This document shows positions 50,584 to 58,731 of a stretch of DNA of 64,000 nt, in pieces. This DNA comes from Flavobacterium macacae (GTDB lineage: Bacteria; Bacteroidota; Bacteroidia; Flavobacteriales; Flavobacteriaceae). The notes beneath the pieces were generated by a model, which saw only the letters and a program-made list of their open reading frames with translations, was not told where the DNA came from and made no database searches. The translations under genes were made by a program, and so were the position numbers. Position 1 is the first letter of the stretch. Every line of letters starts with the position of its first letter. Where the stretch lies: the NCBI RefSeq assembly GCF_003865365.1, contig NZ_RQVR01000001.1, positions 249,118 to 313,117 on the forward strand, read 5' to 3'.

Positions 50584-52770
50584 ATGAGTAAGAAACCTCG
50601 CAAGCCTGTAAAAAAAGTAAAAGATTTTACAGCACAGATTTTAAAAATTTTATCACAAGATGCCAATAAAGCATTCAATTATAAGCAAATAGGAGTAAAG
50701 CTAGAACTTGACGATACAAAAAGCAGAAATGAAATTATCAGGGACCTAAAACTTTTGGCTTCACAAAAGAAGATTGTTGAAATAGAACCAGGAAAATATT
50801 TGGTTGTGACAACGAGCCAAGACTATTACGAAGGAACCATCGATATGACAAGCAGAAAAACCGCTTATTTTGTATCAGATGATTTTGAAGAAGACGTTTT
50901 TATCCCCACAAACAACTTGAACAAAGCCTTAGACAAAGACAAAGTGAAAGTCTATGTTTATAACCGAAGAAGAGGCAAAAAACCGGAAGGCGAAGTGGTG
51001 GAAATCGTTGAAAGAAATAAAACAGATTTTGTTGGGGTTATTGACATCCAGAAGAATTTTGCCTTTGTTTCCACTGCAAATCCAAAAATGTACACCGATA
51101 TTTTCATTCCAAAAGATAAAATCGGCGAAGCTGAAAACGGCGATGTCGTTTTAGTCCACATTGAAGATTGGCCGAAAAAAGCCGACAGTCCATTTGGAGC
51201 CGTGATAAAAGTTTTAGGAAAGCCAGGAGAACACAATACCGAAATCCATGCGATTTTGGCAGAATATGGCCTCCCGTATGATTTTCCGATTGAAGTCGAA
51301 GCTTTTGCACAAAAAATTGATACTTCAATCCAAGAAAGTGAAATCAAAAAACGTCGCGATATGCGTGATGTCTTGACTTTCACGATAGATCCAAAAGACG
51401 CAAAAGATTTTGATGATGCGCTTTCGTTCCAAATATTAGAAAACGGAAACTATGAAATTGGCGTCCATATTGCCGATGTTTCGTATTATTTGGAAGAAGG
51501 AACCATATTAGATAAAGAAGCCTACCAGCGTGCTACATCCGTTTATTTGGTTGATAGAGTAGTGCCGATGTTGCCTGAAGTGTTGTCAAATTTTGCCTGT
51601 TCGTTACGTCCGCACGAAGAAAAATATACATTTTCTGCCGTATTTGAATTGACAGAAAATGCACAATTGGTTAATTCTTGGTTCGGAAGAACCGTGACTT
51701 ATTCTGACCAACGATTTTCTTATGAAGAAGCACAACACATTATTGAAACAAAAGGAGACGTTATTCCGGCTGAAATTTCATTAACGGGAAGCCAATATCA
51801 AGTTCCAGCTCAAATTCAAACAGCGACGCTTAAATTAGACGATTTGGCTAAAATTCTTCGCAATAGGAGAATGAAAGACGGAGCGATTTCGTTTGACAAG
51901 GTGGAAGTGAAATTTAACCTGAACGAACAAGCCGAACCGGTTGGCGTTTATTTTAAGGTTTCAAAAGATGCGAATCATTTGATTGAAGAATTTATGCTTT
52001 TGGCTAACAGAAAAGTTTCGGAATTTATTGGAAAACAAAAACCGAAAAAGACTTTTGTTTATAGAATTCACGATGAACCAGACGAAACCAAATTATTTAA
52101 TTTGCAGACGGTTATCTCAAAATTCGGTTATAAATTAAACCTGAAATCAAAGAAAGACGTTTCGCAATCGCTGAATCAATTATTATTAGACGTAAACGGA
52201 AAAAAAGAGCAAAACTTGGTGGATACGTTGACAATCCGAACCATGAGCAAAGCTAAATATTCGACGGAGAACATTGGACATTACGGTTTGGCTTTTGATT
52301 ATTATTCACATTTTACGTCGCCAATCCGTCGTTATCCTGATGTGATGGCACATCGTTTGTTACAGCAGTATCTTGACGGCGGAAAATCAGCAGATGAAGA
52401 AACCTACGAAGAAATGTGCCAGCATTCGTCAAACATGGAGGTTTTAGCGACCAATGCAGAACGCGATAGTATCAAATACATGCAGGTGAAATACATGCAG
52501 GATCACAAAGACGAAGAGTTTTTAGGTGTGATTTCTGGTGTAACCGAATGGGGAATTTACGTAGAAATTGTTTCCAATAAATGTGAAGGAATGTGTAGAA
52601 TCCGTGAAATCCGTGATGATTATTACACGTTTGACGACAAGCAATATGCTTTGGTGGGAGAAGTTTCAAAAAATATTTTGCAATTAGGCGATGAAGTGTA
52701 TGTAAAAGTAAAAAGCGCAGATTTGGTTAAAAAACAATTGGATTTTACTTATTTGCGTAAAAACGATTAA
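50584..52770 (+). CDS. rnr: Ribonuclease R
   Basis: Processive 3'-5' exoribonuclease that degrades structured RNA. The N-terminal winged-helix domain spans about 10-75, then cold-shock OB domains (about 80-240), the RNB catalytic domain (about 255-590) with the metal-binding DPKDAKDFDDALSF and HYGLAFDYYSHFTSPIRRYPD elements, and a C-terminal S1 domain (about 645-725). Length 728 is normal. It is the first gene on the plus-strand side of the origin-like stretch. Confidence 0.97.
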   Translation: MSKKPRKPVKKVKDFTAQILKILSQDANKAFNYKQIGVKLELDDTKSRNEIIRDLKLLASQKKIVEIEPGKYLVVTTSQDYYEGTIDMTSRKTAYFVSDDFEEDVFIPTNNLNKALDKDKVKVYVYNRRRGKKPEGEVVEIVERNKTDFVGVIDIQKNFAFVSTANPKMYTDIFIPKDKIGEAENGDVVLVHIEDWPKKADSPFGAVIKVLGKPGEHNTEIHAILAEYGLPYDFPIEVEAFAQKIDTSIQESEIKKRRDMRDVLTFTIDPKDAKDFDDALSFQILENGNYEIGVHIADVSYYLEEGTILDKEAYQRATSVYLVDRVVPMLPEVLSNFACSLRPHEEKYTFSAVFELTENAQLVNSWFGRTVTYSDQRFSYEEAQHIIETKGDVIPAEISLTGSQYQVPAQIQTATLKLDDLAKILRNRRMKDGAISFDKVEVKFNLNEQAEPVGVYFKVSKDANHLIEEFMLLANRKVSEFIGKQKPKKTFVYRIHDEPDETKLFNLQTVISKFGYKLNLKSKKDVSQSLNQLLLDVNGKKEQNLVDTLTIRTMSKAKYSTENIGHYGLAFDYYSHFTSPIRRYPDVMAHRLLQQYLDGGKSADEETYEEMCQHSSNMEVLATNAERDSIKYMQVKYMQDHKDEEFLGVISGVTEWGIYVEIVSNKCEGMCRIREIRDDYYTFDDKQYALVGEVSKNILQLGDEVYVKVKSADLVKKQLDFTYLRKND

Positions 52771-52797
52771 AAAAAAAAATATTAAAACAAAAAGAAG

Positions 52798-53469
52798 ATG
52801 AAAAAGATAGTTTTAGTAGCATTTTTAATGCTTTCGCAAATGAATTTTGCACAAGATAAATCAGTCAGTTTGGGCGATTTTGATGAAGTAAAAGTATTCG
52901 ACAGAATTTCATTGCAAATGATCCAGGGTACCGAAAATAAAATTGAAATCACAGGAGCTAAAAAAGACGATGTTGAAATTGTCAATAAAAACGGCGAGCT
53001 TAAAATCAGGATGAAATTCGGAAAACTTTTAACCGGCGATGATATCACGGCAAAATTATATTTCAAAAATGAAATTCACGAAATCACGGCCAGCGAAGGA
53101 TCTTATGTTTCCAGTGAGGCCACTTTTAAAGCCGTTGCTTTTGAAGTAAGCTCAAAAGAAGGAGCAGAGGTTAAAATCAACTTAGACGTTCAAAAATTAG
53201 ATGCTAAAACGTCTTCTGGAGGAATTTTAAAATTAAATGGTTCTGCTACAAATGTTGTTGCAATTAGCAATTCAGGAGGAATTGTAAAAGCAAAAGATTT
53301 AAAAACCAAGCAAACGCAGATTACTGTAAACGCTGGCGGTGAAGCCGAAGTAAACGCATCAGAGTTTGTGGAAGCAAAAACCAGGGCTGGCGGAAATATC
53401 CACGTTTATGGAAGTCCGAAACAAGTAAATAAGAAAAATGTAATCGGTGGAAATATCACGATTCATTAA
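52798..53469 (+). CDS. Exported GIN-domain (DUF2807) protein
   Basis: A 223-residue protein with a signal peptide (MKKIVLVAFLMLSQMNFAQ) and a head-GIN domain, the beta-helical fold of DUF2807 (starts at FDEVKVFDRISLQMIQGTE, with repeated short strands and glycines to the end). These proteins are common in Bacteroidota and found in the periplasm or at the surface, with no fixed function. It lies 27 bases after rnr. Confidence 0.88.
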   Translation: MKKIVLVAFLMLSQMNFAQDKSVSLGDFDEVKVFDRISLQMIQGTENKIEITGAKKDDVEIVNKNGELKIRMKFGKLLTGDDITAKLYFKNEIHEITASEGSYVSSEATFKAVAFEVSSKEGAEVKINLDVQKLDAKTSSGGILKLNGSATNVVAISNSGGIVKAKDLKTKQTQITVNAGGEAEVNASEFVEAKTRAGGNIHVYGSPKQVNKKNVIGGNITIH

Positions 53470-53479
53470 CTAGAATTTA

Positions 53480-53588
53480 AAAAAGGATTGTAAATTTTGA
53501 ATTACCTTTGTATTATTTCTTTGTAAATTGCCTGAAATTGCTAATTTGCAAGGTTTAAAAAAGACTTTAAAAACTTACAATCCTTTTT
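53480..53588. repeat. 14-base inverted repeat bracketing the leader of the LysE-family gene
   Basis: AAAAAGGATTGTAA at 53480-53493 and its exact complement TTACAATCCTTTTT at 53575-53588 enclose 81 bases, including a -7 promoter element. The right arm ends one base before the start codon. Confidence 0.7.
53503..53510 (+). promoter_or_regulatory. -7 promoter element of the LysE-family gene
   Basis: TACCTTTG matches TAnnTTTG, 79 bases before the ATG, inside the loop of the inverted repeat. Confidence 0.45.
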
Positions 53589-53589
53589 G

Positions 53590-54273
53590 ATGATTCAAGA
53601 CATTTTAACTGGCATTCCACTCGGTATTTTTTTATGCTTTATGATTGGGCCAGTTTTTTTTATACTCTTAGAAACTGCTGCTGTCAAAGGAATCCGGGCG
53701 GCTTTGGTCTTTGATTTAGGCGTTGTCATTGCCGATATTGTTTTCATTTGCATCGCTTATTTCAGCAGTTACAGATTGATCAACAGCATCAAAGATGAAC
53801 CGGCACTTTTTATTTTTGGAGGATTGATAATGGCAACTTACGGCGTTATTTCTTTCATAAAACTCAAAAAAGCAAGCACTTCAGAAAAAGTCGATCCCGA
53901 GGTGGAACTCATCAAAAAAAACTACGGAAGCCTTTTCATCAAAGGATTTCTTCTTAATTTCATTAACGTCGGCGTTCTCGGATTTTGGCTTTTGATCATA
54001 ATCACCTTCGGACCACAATTAGACCTTCAAACCTCACGGCTTTTAGTCTTTTTTGGATCGGTTATCGGAACGTACATTTTAGTGGATCTTGCCAAAATGT
54101 TCTTAGCTAAAAGGCTAAAAAGCAAAATGACTCCAAAAAACATCTTGAAAATAAAGAAAATAACCAGCATACTTTTAGTGCTATTCGGATTGATAATTAT
54201 GTCACAAGGATTTTTTCCAAGCGATCAAAAATTCGTAAAGGGAGTAATCAACAAAATAGAACACCAAAAATAA
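53590..54273 (+). CDS. LysE family translocator
   Basis: Amino-acid or small-molecule exporter of 227 residues with about six membrane helices. The opening DILTGIPLGIFLCFMIGPVFFILLETA is the LysE/RhtB pattern with the conserved G-P element in helix one. The ATG at 53590 is used; the frame also allows a TTG one codon earlier. The right arm of an inverted repeat ends directly before the start. Substrate unknown. An intrinsic terminator follows. Confidence 0.92.
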   Translation: MIQDILTGIPLGIFLCFMIGPVFFILLETAAVKGIRAALVFDLGVVIADIVFICIAYFSSYRLINSIKDEPALFIFGGLIMATYGVISFIKLKKASTSEKVDPEVELIKKNYGSLFIKGFLLNFINVGVLGFWLLIIITFGPQLDLQTSRLLVFFGSVIGTYILVDLAKMFLAKRLKSKMTPKNILKIKKITSILLVLFGLIIMSQGFFPSDQKFVKGVINKIEHQK

Positions 54274-54277
54274 ATCA

Positions 54278-54309
54278 AAATCCTGACTGAAAAGTTGGGA
54301 TTTTTTTTT
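54278..54309 (+). terminator. Intrinsic terminator of the LysE-family gene
   Basis: AAATCC with GGATTT, and an inner ACT/AGT pair, form a stem followed by a run of nine T. Confidence 0.8.
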
Positions 54310-54320
54310 GAGCCAAACTG

Positions 54321-54407
54321 ACGCATCCTTTAAATGTATTTCTTGCTGTTTCGCCTATCTTTTATGCCGAACACTGGCACAAAAGGAGAGTTGCGAACAT
54401 CAGGGCT
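54321..54407 (-). ncRNA. Structured dispersed repeat resembling the Flavo-1 RNA motif, copy 1
   Basis: Read on the minus strand it begins TAGCCCTGATG, continues to CTCCTTTTGTGCC, folds back through GGCATAAAAGATAG, and ends with AACAGCAAGAAAT. The same order of blocks occurs at 57832-57905 on the plus strand. The layout resembles the Flavo-1 RNA described in flavobacteria, as I recall it. Whether it is transcribed is unknown. Confidence 0.5.
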
Positions 54408-54588
54408 ATTTTCATGCTTTTAGGCTTCTTTTAAACTCTAACAAGCTTTGTCGATAAAAATGTATTAAAAAATAAAATTTTTCTAGATAAATTTTTATGA
54501 TTCACACGAAGCTGTTATTTTAATATCCTAGCTTCCTTCAGCAGAATAACTTTGTGTTTCATTGTTCCTTAAACCATTGGATTACTAT

Positions 54589-54745
54589 TAAAAATGAGGT
54601 GTAAATAGTCACCCAAGTTTCCTTTAAGGTTTCTAAGGCATCGTCTGGATTGTAACCTTAACTGTAATTATTTTTTCTAAAAATGAGGCAAAAGAAAGAT
54701 ACACATTTCTGTATCTCTTTATGAGTGATCGTGTGGATTCGAACT
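54589..54745 (-). pseudogene. Two decayed tandem copies of the tRNA-Cys 3' end and terminator
   Basis: Unit A (54589-54657) and unit B (54678-54744) repeat the same order as the intact unit starting near 54767: TAAAAATGAGG, then the terminator stem region, then a T-arm remnant (GGATTGTAACC in A, GGATTCGAAC in B). The GAGG words are 89 and 90 bases apart. The 5' parts of the tRNA are missing in A and B. Confidence 0.6.
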
Positions 54746-54787
54746 TTATCTTTTATTCATTTTTACTAAAAAATGAGGCATAAAAAA

Positions 54788-54811
54788 AAGAGACACATTT
54801 CTGTATCTCTT
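54788..54811 (-). terminator. Intrinsic terminator of tRNA-Cys
   Basis: On the minus strand AGAGATAC pairs with GTGTCTCT around AGAAAT and runs into eight U, just past the tRNA 3' end. A second copy of the stem lies at about 54697-54720. Confidence 0.8.
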
Positions 54812-54815
54812 TCCG

Positions 54816-54886
54816 AGGCATCGTCCGGATTCGAACCGGAGTAGGAGCTTTTGCAGAGCCCAGCCTAGCCGCTCGGCCACGACGCC
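54816..54886 (-). tRNA. tRNA-Cys (anticodon GCA)
   Basis: On the minus strand the acceptor arms GGCGTCG and CGATGCC pair with one G-U. The D arm is GCC/GGC, the anticodon stem GGGCT/AGCTC holds loop CTGCAAA with anticodon GCA, and the T arm is TCCGG TTCGAAT CCGGA. The discriminator base is T and CCA is not encoded. A promoter lies 19 bases upstream and a terminator directly downstream. Confidence 0.95.
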
Positions 54887-54904
54887 AATTATTGTATTGG
54901 ACGG

Positions 54905-54912
54905 CAAATGTA
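54905..54912 (-). promoter_or_regulatory. -7 promoter element of tRNA-Cys
   Basis: Minus-strand TACATTTG matches TAnnTTTG, 19 bases before the tRNA 5' end. Confidence 0.5.
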
Positions 54913-54969
54913 GAAAAATTATTTTAAAAACCGAATTTAAAGTCAGAATTTATGTGTAAAATAACAAAT

Positions 54970-55329
54970 CTAAGTTCTATATTCCTCAATAACAATGGTT
55001 ACGGATTCCACATCGCCACCAATCGGAGGATTTAATTTTGAAACCGCAACGCTAATTGTAGAAACGGAAGCAATTTCTTTAAAAACGCGCTGTACAATTC
55101 GATGCGCCACGTGTTCTAATAATTTGGAACGAATGGCCATTTCTTCTTCTACAATTTTATTCAAATGGACATAATCGACGGTGTCTTCAAGTTCATCGGT
55201 TTCCATTGATTTGCGCATATCCGTTTTGATTTCTAGATCTACAGAATAGTCAGAACCAATTTTTCCTTCTTCGACCAAACATCCATGATACGAAAAAGTG
55301 CGGATGTTTTTTAATTTTATAATTCCCAT
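54970..55329 (-). CDS. folB: Dihydroneopterin aldolase
   Basis: Folate pathway enzyme that cleaves dihydroneopterin to hydroxymethyl-dihydropterin. A 119-residue protein with the T-fold pattern: IRTFSYHGCLVEEGKIGSDY contains the active-site Tyr-His-Gly and Glu, DTVDYVHLNKIVEEE follows, and LLEHVAHRIVQRVF carries the second conserved Glu. The conserved Lys of the family appears in VSKLNPPIGGDV. It faces glnS divergently. Confidence 0.95.
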   Translation of the reverse strand: MGIIKLKNIRTFSYHGCLVEEGKIGSDYSVDLEIKTDMRKSMETDELEDTVDYVHLNKIVEEEMAIRSKLLEHVAHRIVQRVFKEIASVSTISVAVSKLNPPIGGDVESVTIVIEEYRT

Positions 55330-55410
55330 TTTCTTTTAAAGTTTAAAGTTCAGCACTTAAAGTTTATTGATAGTTCACAACTTAAAACCATAAACCTTGA
55401 ACCTTTTTTT

Positions 55411-55418
55411 TATATTTG
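55411..55418 (+). promoter_or_regulatory. -7 promoter element of glnS
   Basis: TATATTTG matches TAnnTTTG, ending 18 bases before the ATG at 55437. A TTG at 55416 that would extend the frame lies inside this element. Confidence 0.55.
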
Positions 55419-55436
55419 CTAAAATTAATAAAAACT

Positions 55437-57530
55437 ATGGCATCAGAAGAAAAATCATTAAATTTTATTGAGCAAATCATTGAAGAAGATATCAAAAATG
55501 GCATGTCTCAACAGAAATTACGTTTTCGTTTTCCGCCTGAACCAAACGGTTATTTGCACATCGGACATGCCAGTTCTATTGCTCTTAATTTTGGTTTGGG
55601 AATTGATTATCAAGCCCCTGTGAACCTTCGTTTTGACGATACAAATCCTGAAAAAGAAGAGCAGGAATTTGTGGACGCTATTAAACGCGATGTAGAATGG
55701 CTTGGATATCAGTGGGAAAGCGAATGTTATGCTTCTGATTATTTCCAGCAATTATATGATTGGGCGGTTGAATTTATCAAAAAAGATAAAGCTTATGTAG
55801 ACAGCCAGACTTCGGAAGCAATGGCCGAACAAAAAGGAACGCCGACAATGCCAGGAACTGATTCTCCTTTCAGAAACCGTTCTGTTGAAGAAAACTTGGA
55901 TTTATTCGAAAGAATGAAAAACGGAGAATTCCCAGAAGGAACTCATATTCTGCGTGCCAAAATTGATATGAAATCAACCAATATGTTGATGCGCGACCCA
56001 ATTATGTACCGCATTTTACATAAAGACCACCACAGAACCGGAAGCGATTGGAAAATCTATCCGATGTATGACTGGGCTCACGGTGAAAGCGATTATTTGG
56101 AAGGCATTTCACATTCATTCTGTACGCTTGAATTTTTGCCTCACAGAGAATTATACGATTGGTTTTTAGACCAAATTTATGATGATAATAAAGTGCGCCC
56201 GAAACAAAGAGAATTTGCAAGACGCAACCTTTCGCATACGGTTGTAAGCAAGAGAAAATTACAGCAATTGGTTAAAGAAAAGCACGTTAACGGTTGGGAT
56301 GATCCCAGAATGTCAACTATTTCTGGATTGAGAAGACGCGGTTATACGGCTAATTCTTTGCGAAATTTTGCAAATACCATTGGGATTGCCAAACGTGATA
56401 ACTTGATTGATGTTTCGGTTTTAGAATTTTGCATTCGCGAAGATTTGAACAAAACGGCGCCAAGAGTGATGGCTGTTTTGGATCCGGTTAAGGTTGTCAT
56501 TACTAATTTTCCGGAAGAAAAAGAAGAGTGGCTTGATGCTGAAAACAACCAGGAAGATGACAATGCAGGTTTCAGAAAAGTGCCACTTTCAAGAGAAATT
56601 TATATTGAAAGAGAAGACTTTTTAGAAGAAGCTCCGGCTAAGTTTTTCAGATTGACTTTAGGTAAAGAAGTGCGTTTAAAAAATGCGTACATCATTAAAG
56701 GAGAAAGTGTTGTAAAAGATGCAGACGGAACTATTACTGAAATTCACGTAACGTATGATACCGATTCTTTAAGCGGAAGCGGGACGGAAGCAAGCCAAAG
56801 AAAAGTGTCTGGAACGTTGCACTGGGTTTCGATTGCACACGCGATTGAAGCTGAAATTCGTTTGTATGACAGACTTTTTACTGATGAATCGCCTGACACA
56901 CACAAAGGAAAAGATTTCTTAGAATTTGTGAATCCGAATTCTTTGCAAGTGATCAAAGGGTATTTGGAACCAAGCTTAAAAGAAGTTCAAAACGAGGATA
57001 AATTCCAGTTTCAACGATTGGGTTATTTTACTGTAGACAAGGATTCTACGGCAGAAAAATTGGTTTTCAACAGAACGGTGGCTTTGAAAGATGCTTGGGA
57101 AGAAAAAGGCAAGAAAGAAGAAAACGTTATCAATAATTCGTTGAAAGAAATCAACAAATATTTTAAAGTTGGAACGGATGAAGAACGAAATGCGGTTGAA
57201 AAATCAATAGGCGAGGGGCTTGAAAACGTTTCTAATTTTAGCTTGTTGCAAAATACGTTGAAGAAAAATATCAATAATAATAAGAGTTCATTGTTGTTTT
57301 CAAATTTTCTTTTGAAATTTTCAGTCTTGAAAACGGCAGATATTGAAGTGGAAACGTTGCATAAATTATATTCAATGTCGTTGAAAAGCGAATCGCCGTT
57401 TGTGCGTTTTGAAGTGATTCAGAATTTAAAAAAGGATGAAGTTAATTTTGATGCATTTTCAACACAATTGGCAGATTTGAGAAATTCTGAGAAAAGTGAA
57501 TCGGTTTTGGAAGTTTTGAATACTTTATAA
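55437..57530 (+). CDS. glnS: Glutaminyl-tRNA synthetase
   Basis: Class I synthetase charging tRNA-Gln. HIGH motif at 41-44 in NGYLHIGHASS, and the KMSKS-equivalent is VSKRKL. The catalytic core and anticodon-binding beta-barrels cover about 1-555. At 697 residues it is about 140 longer than the E. coli enzyme; the extra C-terminal part (about 560-697) is helical and lysine-rich. Its presence suggests tRNA-Gln is charged directly rather than by amidotransferase. Start chosen at the ATG because the promoter covers the earlier TTG. Confidence 0.97.
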   Translation: MASEEKSLNFIEQIIEEDIKNGMSQQKLRFRFPPEPNGYLHIGHASSIALNFGLGIDYQAPVNLRFDDTNPEKEEQEFVDAIKRDVEWLGYQWESECYASDYFQQLYDWAVEFIKKDKAYVDSQTSEAMAEQKGTPTMPGTDSPFRNRSVEENLDLFERMKNGEFPEGTHILRAKIDMKSTNMLMRDPIMYRILHKDHHRTGSDWKIYPMYDWAHGESDYLEGISHSFCTLEFLPHRELYDWFLDQIYDDNKVRPKQREFARRNLSHTVVSKRKLQQLVKEKHVNGWDDPRMSTISGLRRRGYTANSLRNFANTIGIAKRDNLIDVSVLEFCIREDLNKTAPRVMAVLDPVKVVITNFPEEKEEWLDAENNQEDDNAGFRKVPLSREIYIEREDFLEEAPAKFFRLTLGKEVRLKNAYIIKGESVVKDADGTITEIHVTYDTDSLSGSGTEASQRKVSGTLHWVSIAHAIEAEIRLYDRLFTDESPDTHKGKDFLEFVNPNSLQVIKGYLEPSLKEVQNEDKFQFQRLGYFTVDKDSTAEKLVFNRTVALKDAWEEKGKKEENVINNSLKEINKYFKVGTDEERNAVEKSIGEGLENVSNFSLLQNTLKKNINNNKSSLLFSNFLLKFSVLKTADIEVETLHKLYSMSLKSESPFVRFEVIQNLKKDEVNFDAFSTQLADLRNSEKSESVLEVLNTL

Positions 57531-57598
57531 ATTTTAAAAGTTTTTTCGGAAATTTCGCAAAGCTGGATTCTAAAATTAGAGTATAGATTTTATATATG

Positions 57599-57625
57599 AA
57601 AAGCTCCTTTTATCGGGAGCTTTTT
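57599..57625 (+). terminator. Intrinsic terminator of glnS
   Basis: AAAAGCTCC and GGAGCTTTT form a stem around TTTTATCG, followed by T. Confidence 0.85.
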
Positions 57626-57831
57626 CTATTATTGTAAAATTCTATTGAAGTAGGAAATTATATAGTTTTTTGTAATTTAAATTGGCTTTCATAAATTGAT
57701 TTTAAGCCAGTTTTTAAATTTTTGAAGGTCAATTTATGCTGATTGTAAATAAGTTTTCTTAAATCGGTTTATTTGCGTTTTTGGGTTGACACTGTGGGTA
57801 ATTGTTTAAAAGAAGCCGAAAGCTTGAGTTC

Positions 57832-57905
57832 TAACCCTGATGCTTGAAATTATCCTTTTTTCATTTTCGAAAAAAGATAATTCACGCAGCAGGGAAAGTA
57901 TTTAA
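57832..57905 (+). ncRNA. Structured dispersed repeat resembling the Flavo-1 RNA motif, copy 2
   Basis: Starts TAACCCTGATG, then AAATTATCCTTTTTTC and GAAAAAAGATAATT form a long hairpin (57848-57862 with 57869-57882, one bulged base), and it ends CAGCAGGGAAAGT. Block order matches copy 1. An outer GGCTTC word (GAAGCC at 57812) is also shared with copy 1. Located about 120 bases before the YtxH gene. Confidence 0.5.
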
Positions 57906-58025
57906 GAAAGTGAAAAAATGTTTGGTTCCTAATAAATTCCTAAAAAATACTTTAACTGCTCATTAACATCAAACTGTTAAAATTAAATGTAACTTTAAAT
58001 TATTAACCAAAAAAAACAAATAGTT

Positions 58026-58355
58026 ATGTCTAAAGGAAATGCAATTATCGGAGTTTTAGCAGGAGCTGCAATTGGAGCTGCAGTAGGAATTTTATTCGCG
58101 CCAGAAAAAGGGGAGAAAACAAGAAAGAAAATCAAAGACGGTTTTGACAGCCAAAAAGATGAATTACAGCATAAGTTTGATAAATTGTCTGAACAGGTAA
58201 AAGGTAAATTTGCAAAAGCCAAAGTGGATTTAGAAACTGGGTTTGATGATTTAGTGGCAAACGCACAAGATACCAAAGAAGATGTGATTGCGGCATTAGA
58301 AAAAAAATTGACAGATTTGAAAGCTCAGGCTCAAGCTGCAACTGACAAAAAATAA
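58026..58355 (+). CDS. YtxH domain-containing protein
   Basis: A 109-residue protein with an N-terminal glycine/alanine-rich membrane segment (IIGVLAGAAIGAAVGILFAPEKG) and a charged helical tail, the YtxH general-stress pattern. It heads a three-gene cassette with a holin-like protein and a small charged protein, spaced by 11 bases each. Such cassettes are common in flavobacteria and thought to act in envelope stress, though the function is not established. Confidence 0.88.
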   Translation: MSKGNAIIGVLAGAAIGAAVGILFAPEKGEKTRKKIKDGFDSQKDELQHKFDKLSEQVKGKFAKAKVDLETGFDDLVANAQDTKEDVIAALEKKLTDLKAQAQAATDKK

Positions 58356-58366
58356 ATCCAAGCTTT

Positions 58367-58720
58367 ATGGCATTTGAAAAAATAAAAGAAAATACCGACG
58401 AATTGCAAGACAGGGCAAAGGAATATATTGATGCAAATATTGCATATTATAAACTTTATGGCTTTAAGATTGCAATGAAATCAACCACATTGATGCTCAA
58501 ATTATTTTTATTGGGCATTATGCTGGTGATTGTAACCCTATTTTTTTCGATTGCGTTGGCGTTGGCGATTGGATACGGTCTTGACAACTTTGCATATGGA
58601 TTTTTGATTGTTGGAGGCATTTATTTTGTGCTGGCAATCTTGGTGTATTATGTTCAAGATAAGATCGTTGAAGGTCCAATTTTAAGAACTTTTTCTAAGA
58701 TGCTTTTTAAGAAATATTAA
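58367..58720 (+). CDS. Phage holin-like (DUF1469-type) membrane protein
   Basis: A 117-residue protein with a helical N-terminus (about 1-40, DELQDRAKEYIDANIAYYKLYGFKI) and two membrane helices (about 43-65 and 70-95). It resembles the phage-holin/DUF1469 group, here chromosomal and part of the YtxH cassette rather than a prophage. Function unknown, probably envelope related. Confidence 0.82.
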   Translation: MAFEKIKENTDELQDRAKEYIDANIAYYKLYGFKIAMKSTTLMLKLFLLGIMLVIVTLFFSIALALAIGYGLDNFAYGFLIVGGIYFVLAILVYYVQDKIVEGPILRTFSKMLFKKY

Positions 58721-58731
58721 AAAATAAGTTT

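Larger units (their letters stand above)
54274..54815. other. Gene-free stretch between the LysE-family gene and tRNA-Cys
   Basis: No protein gene. It contains, in order, the LysE terminator, a structured dispersed repeat (54321-54407), about 180 bases of AT-rich DNA in which I see nothing, then the two decayed copies of the tRNA-Cys 3' unit and the tRNA terminator. Confidence 0.7.
57531..58025. other. Gene-free stretch between glnS and the YtxH gene
   Basis: About 495 bases without a gene. It holds the glnS terminator (57599-57625), about 200 AT-rich bases in which I see nothing, and the second copy of the structured repeat (57832-57905). Near-consensus TAACTTTA at about 57988 may be part of the YtxH promoter. 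Confidence 0.7.

Noticed and set aside
50958..51383. 141-codon minus-strand frame inside rnr
   Set aside because: Antisense to the conserved RNase R core; no independent signal.
58367..58720. Prophage remnant suggested by the holin-like gene
   Set aside because: No integrase, capsid, tail or lysis genes nearby; the gene belongs to a chromosomal YtxH cassette.
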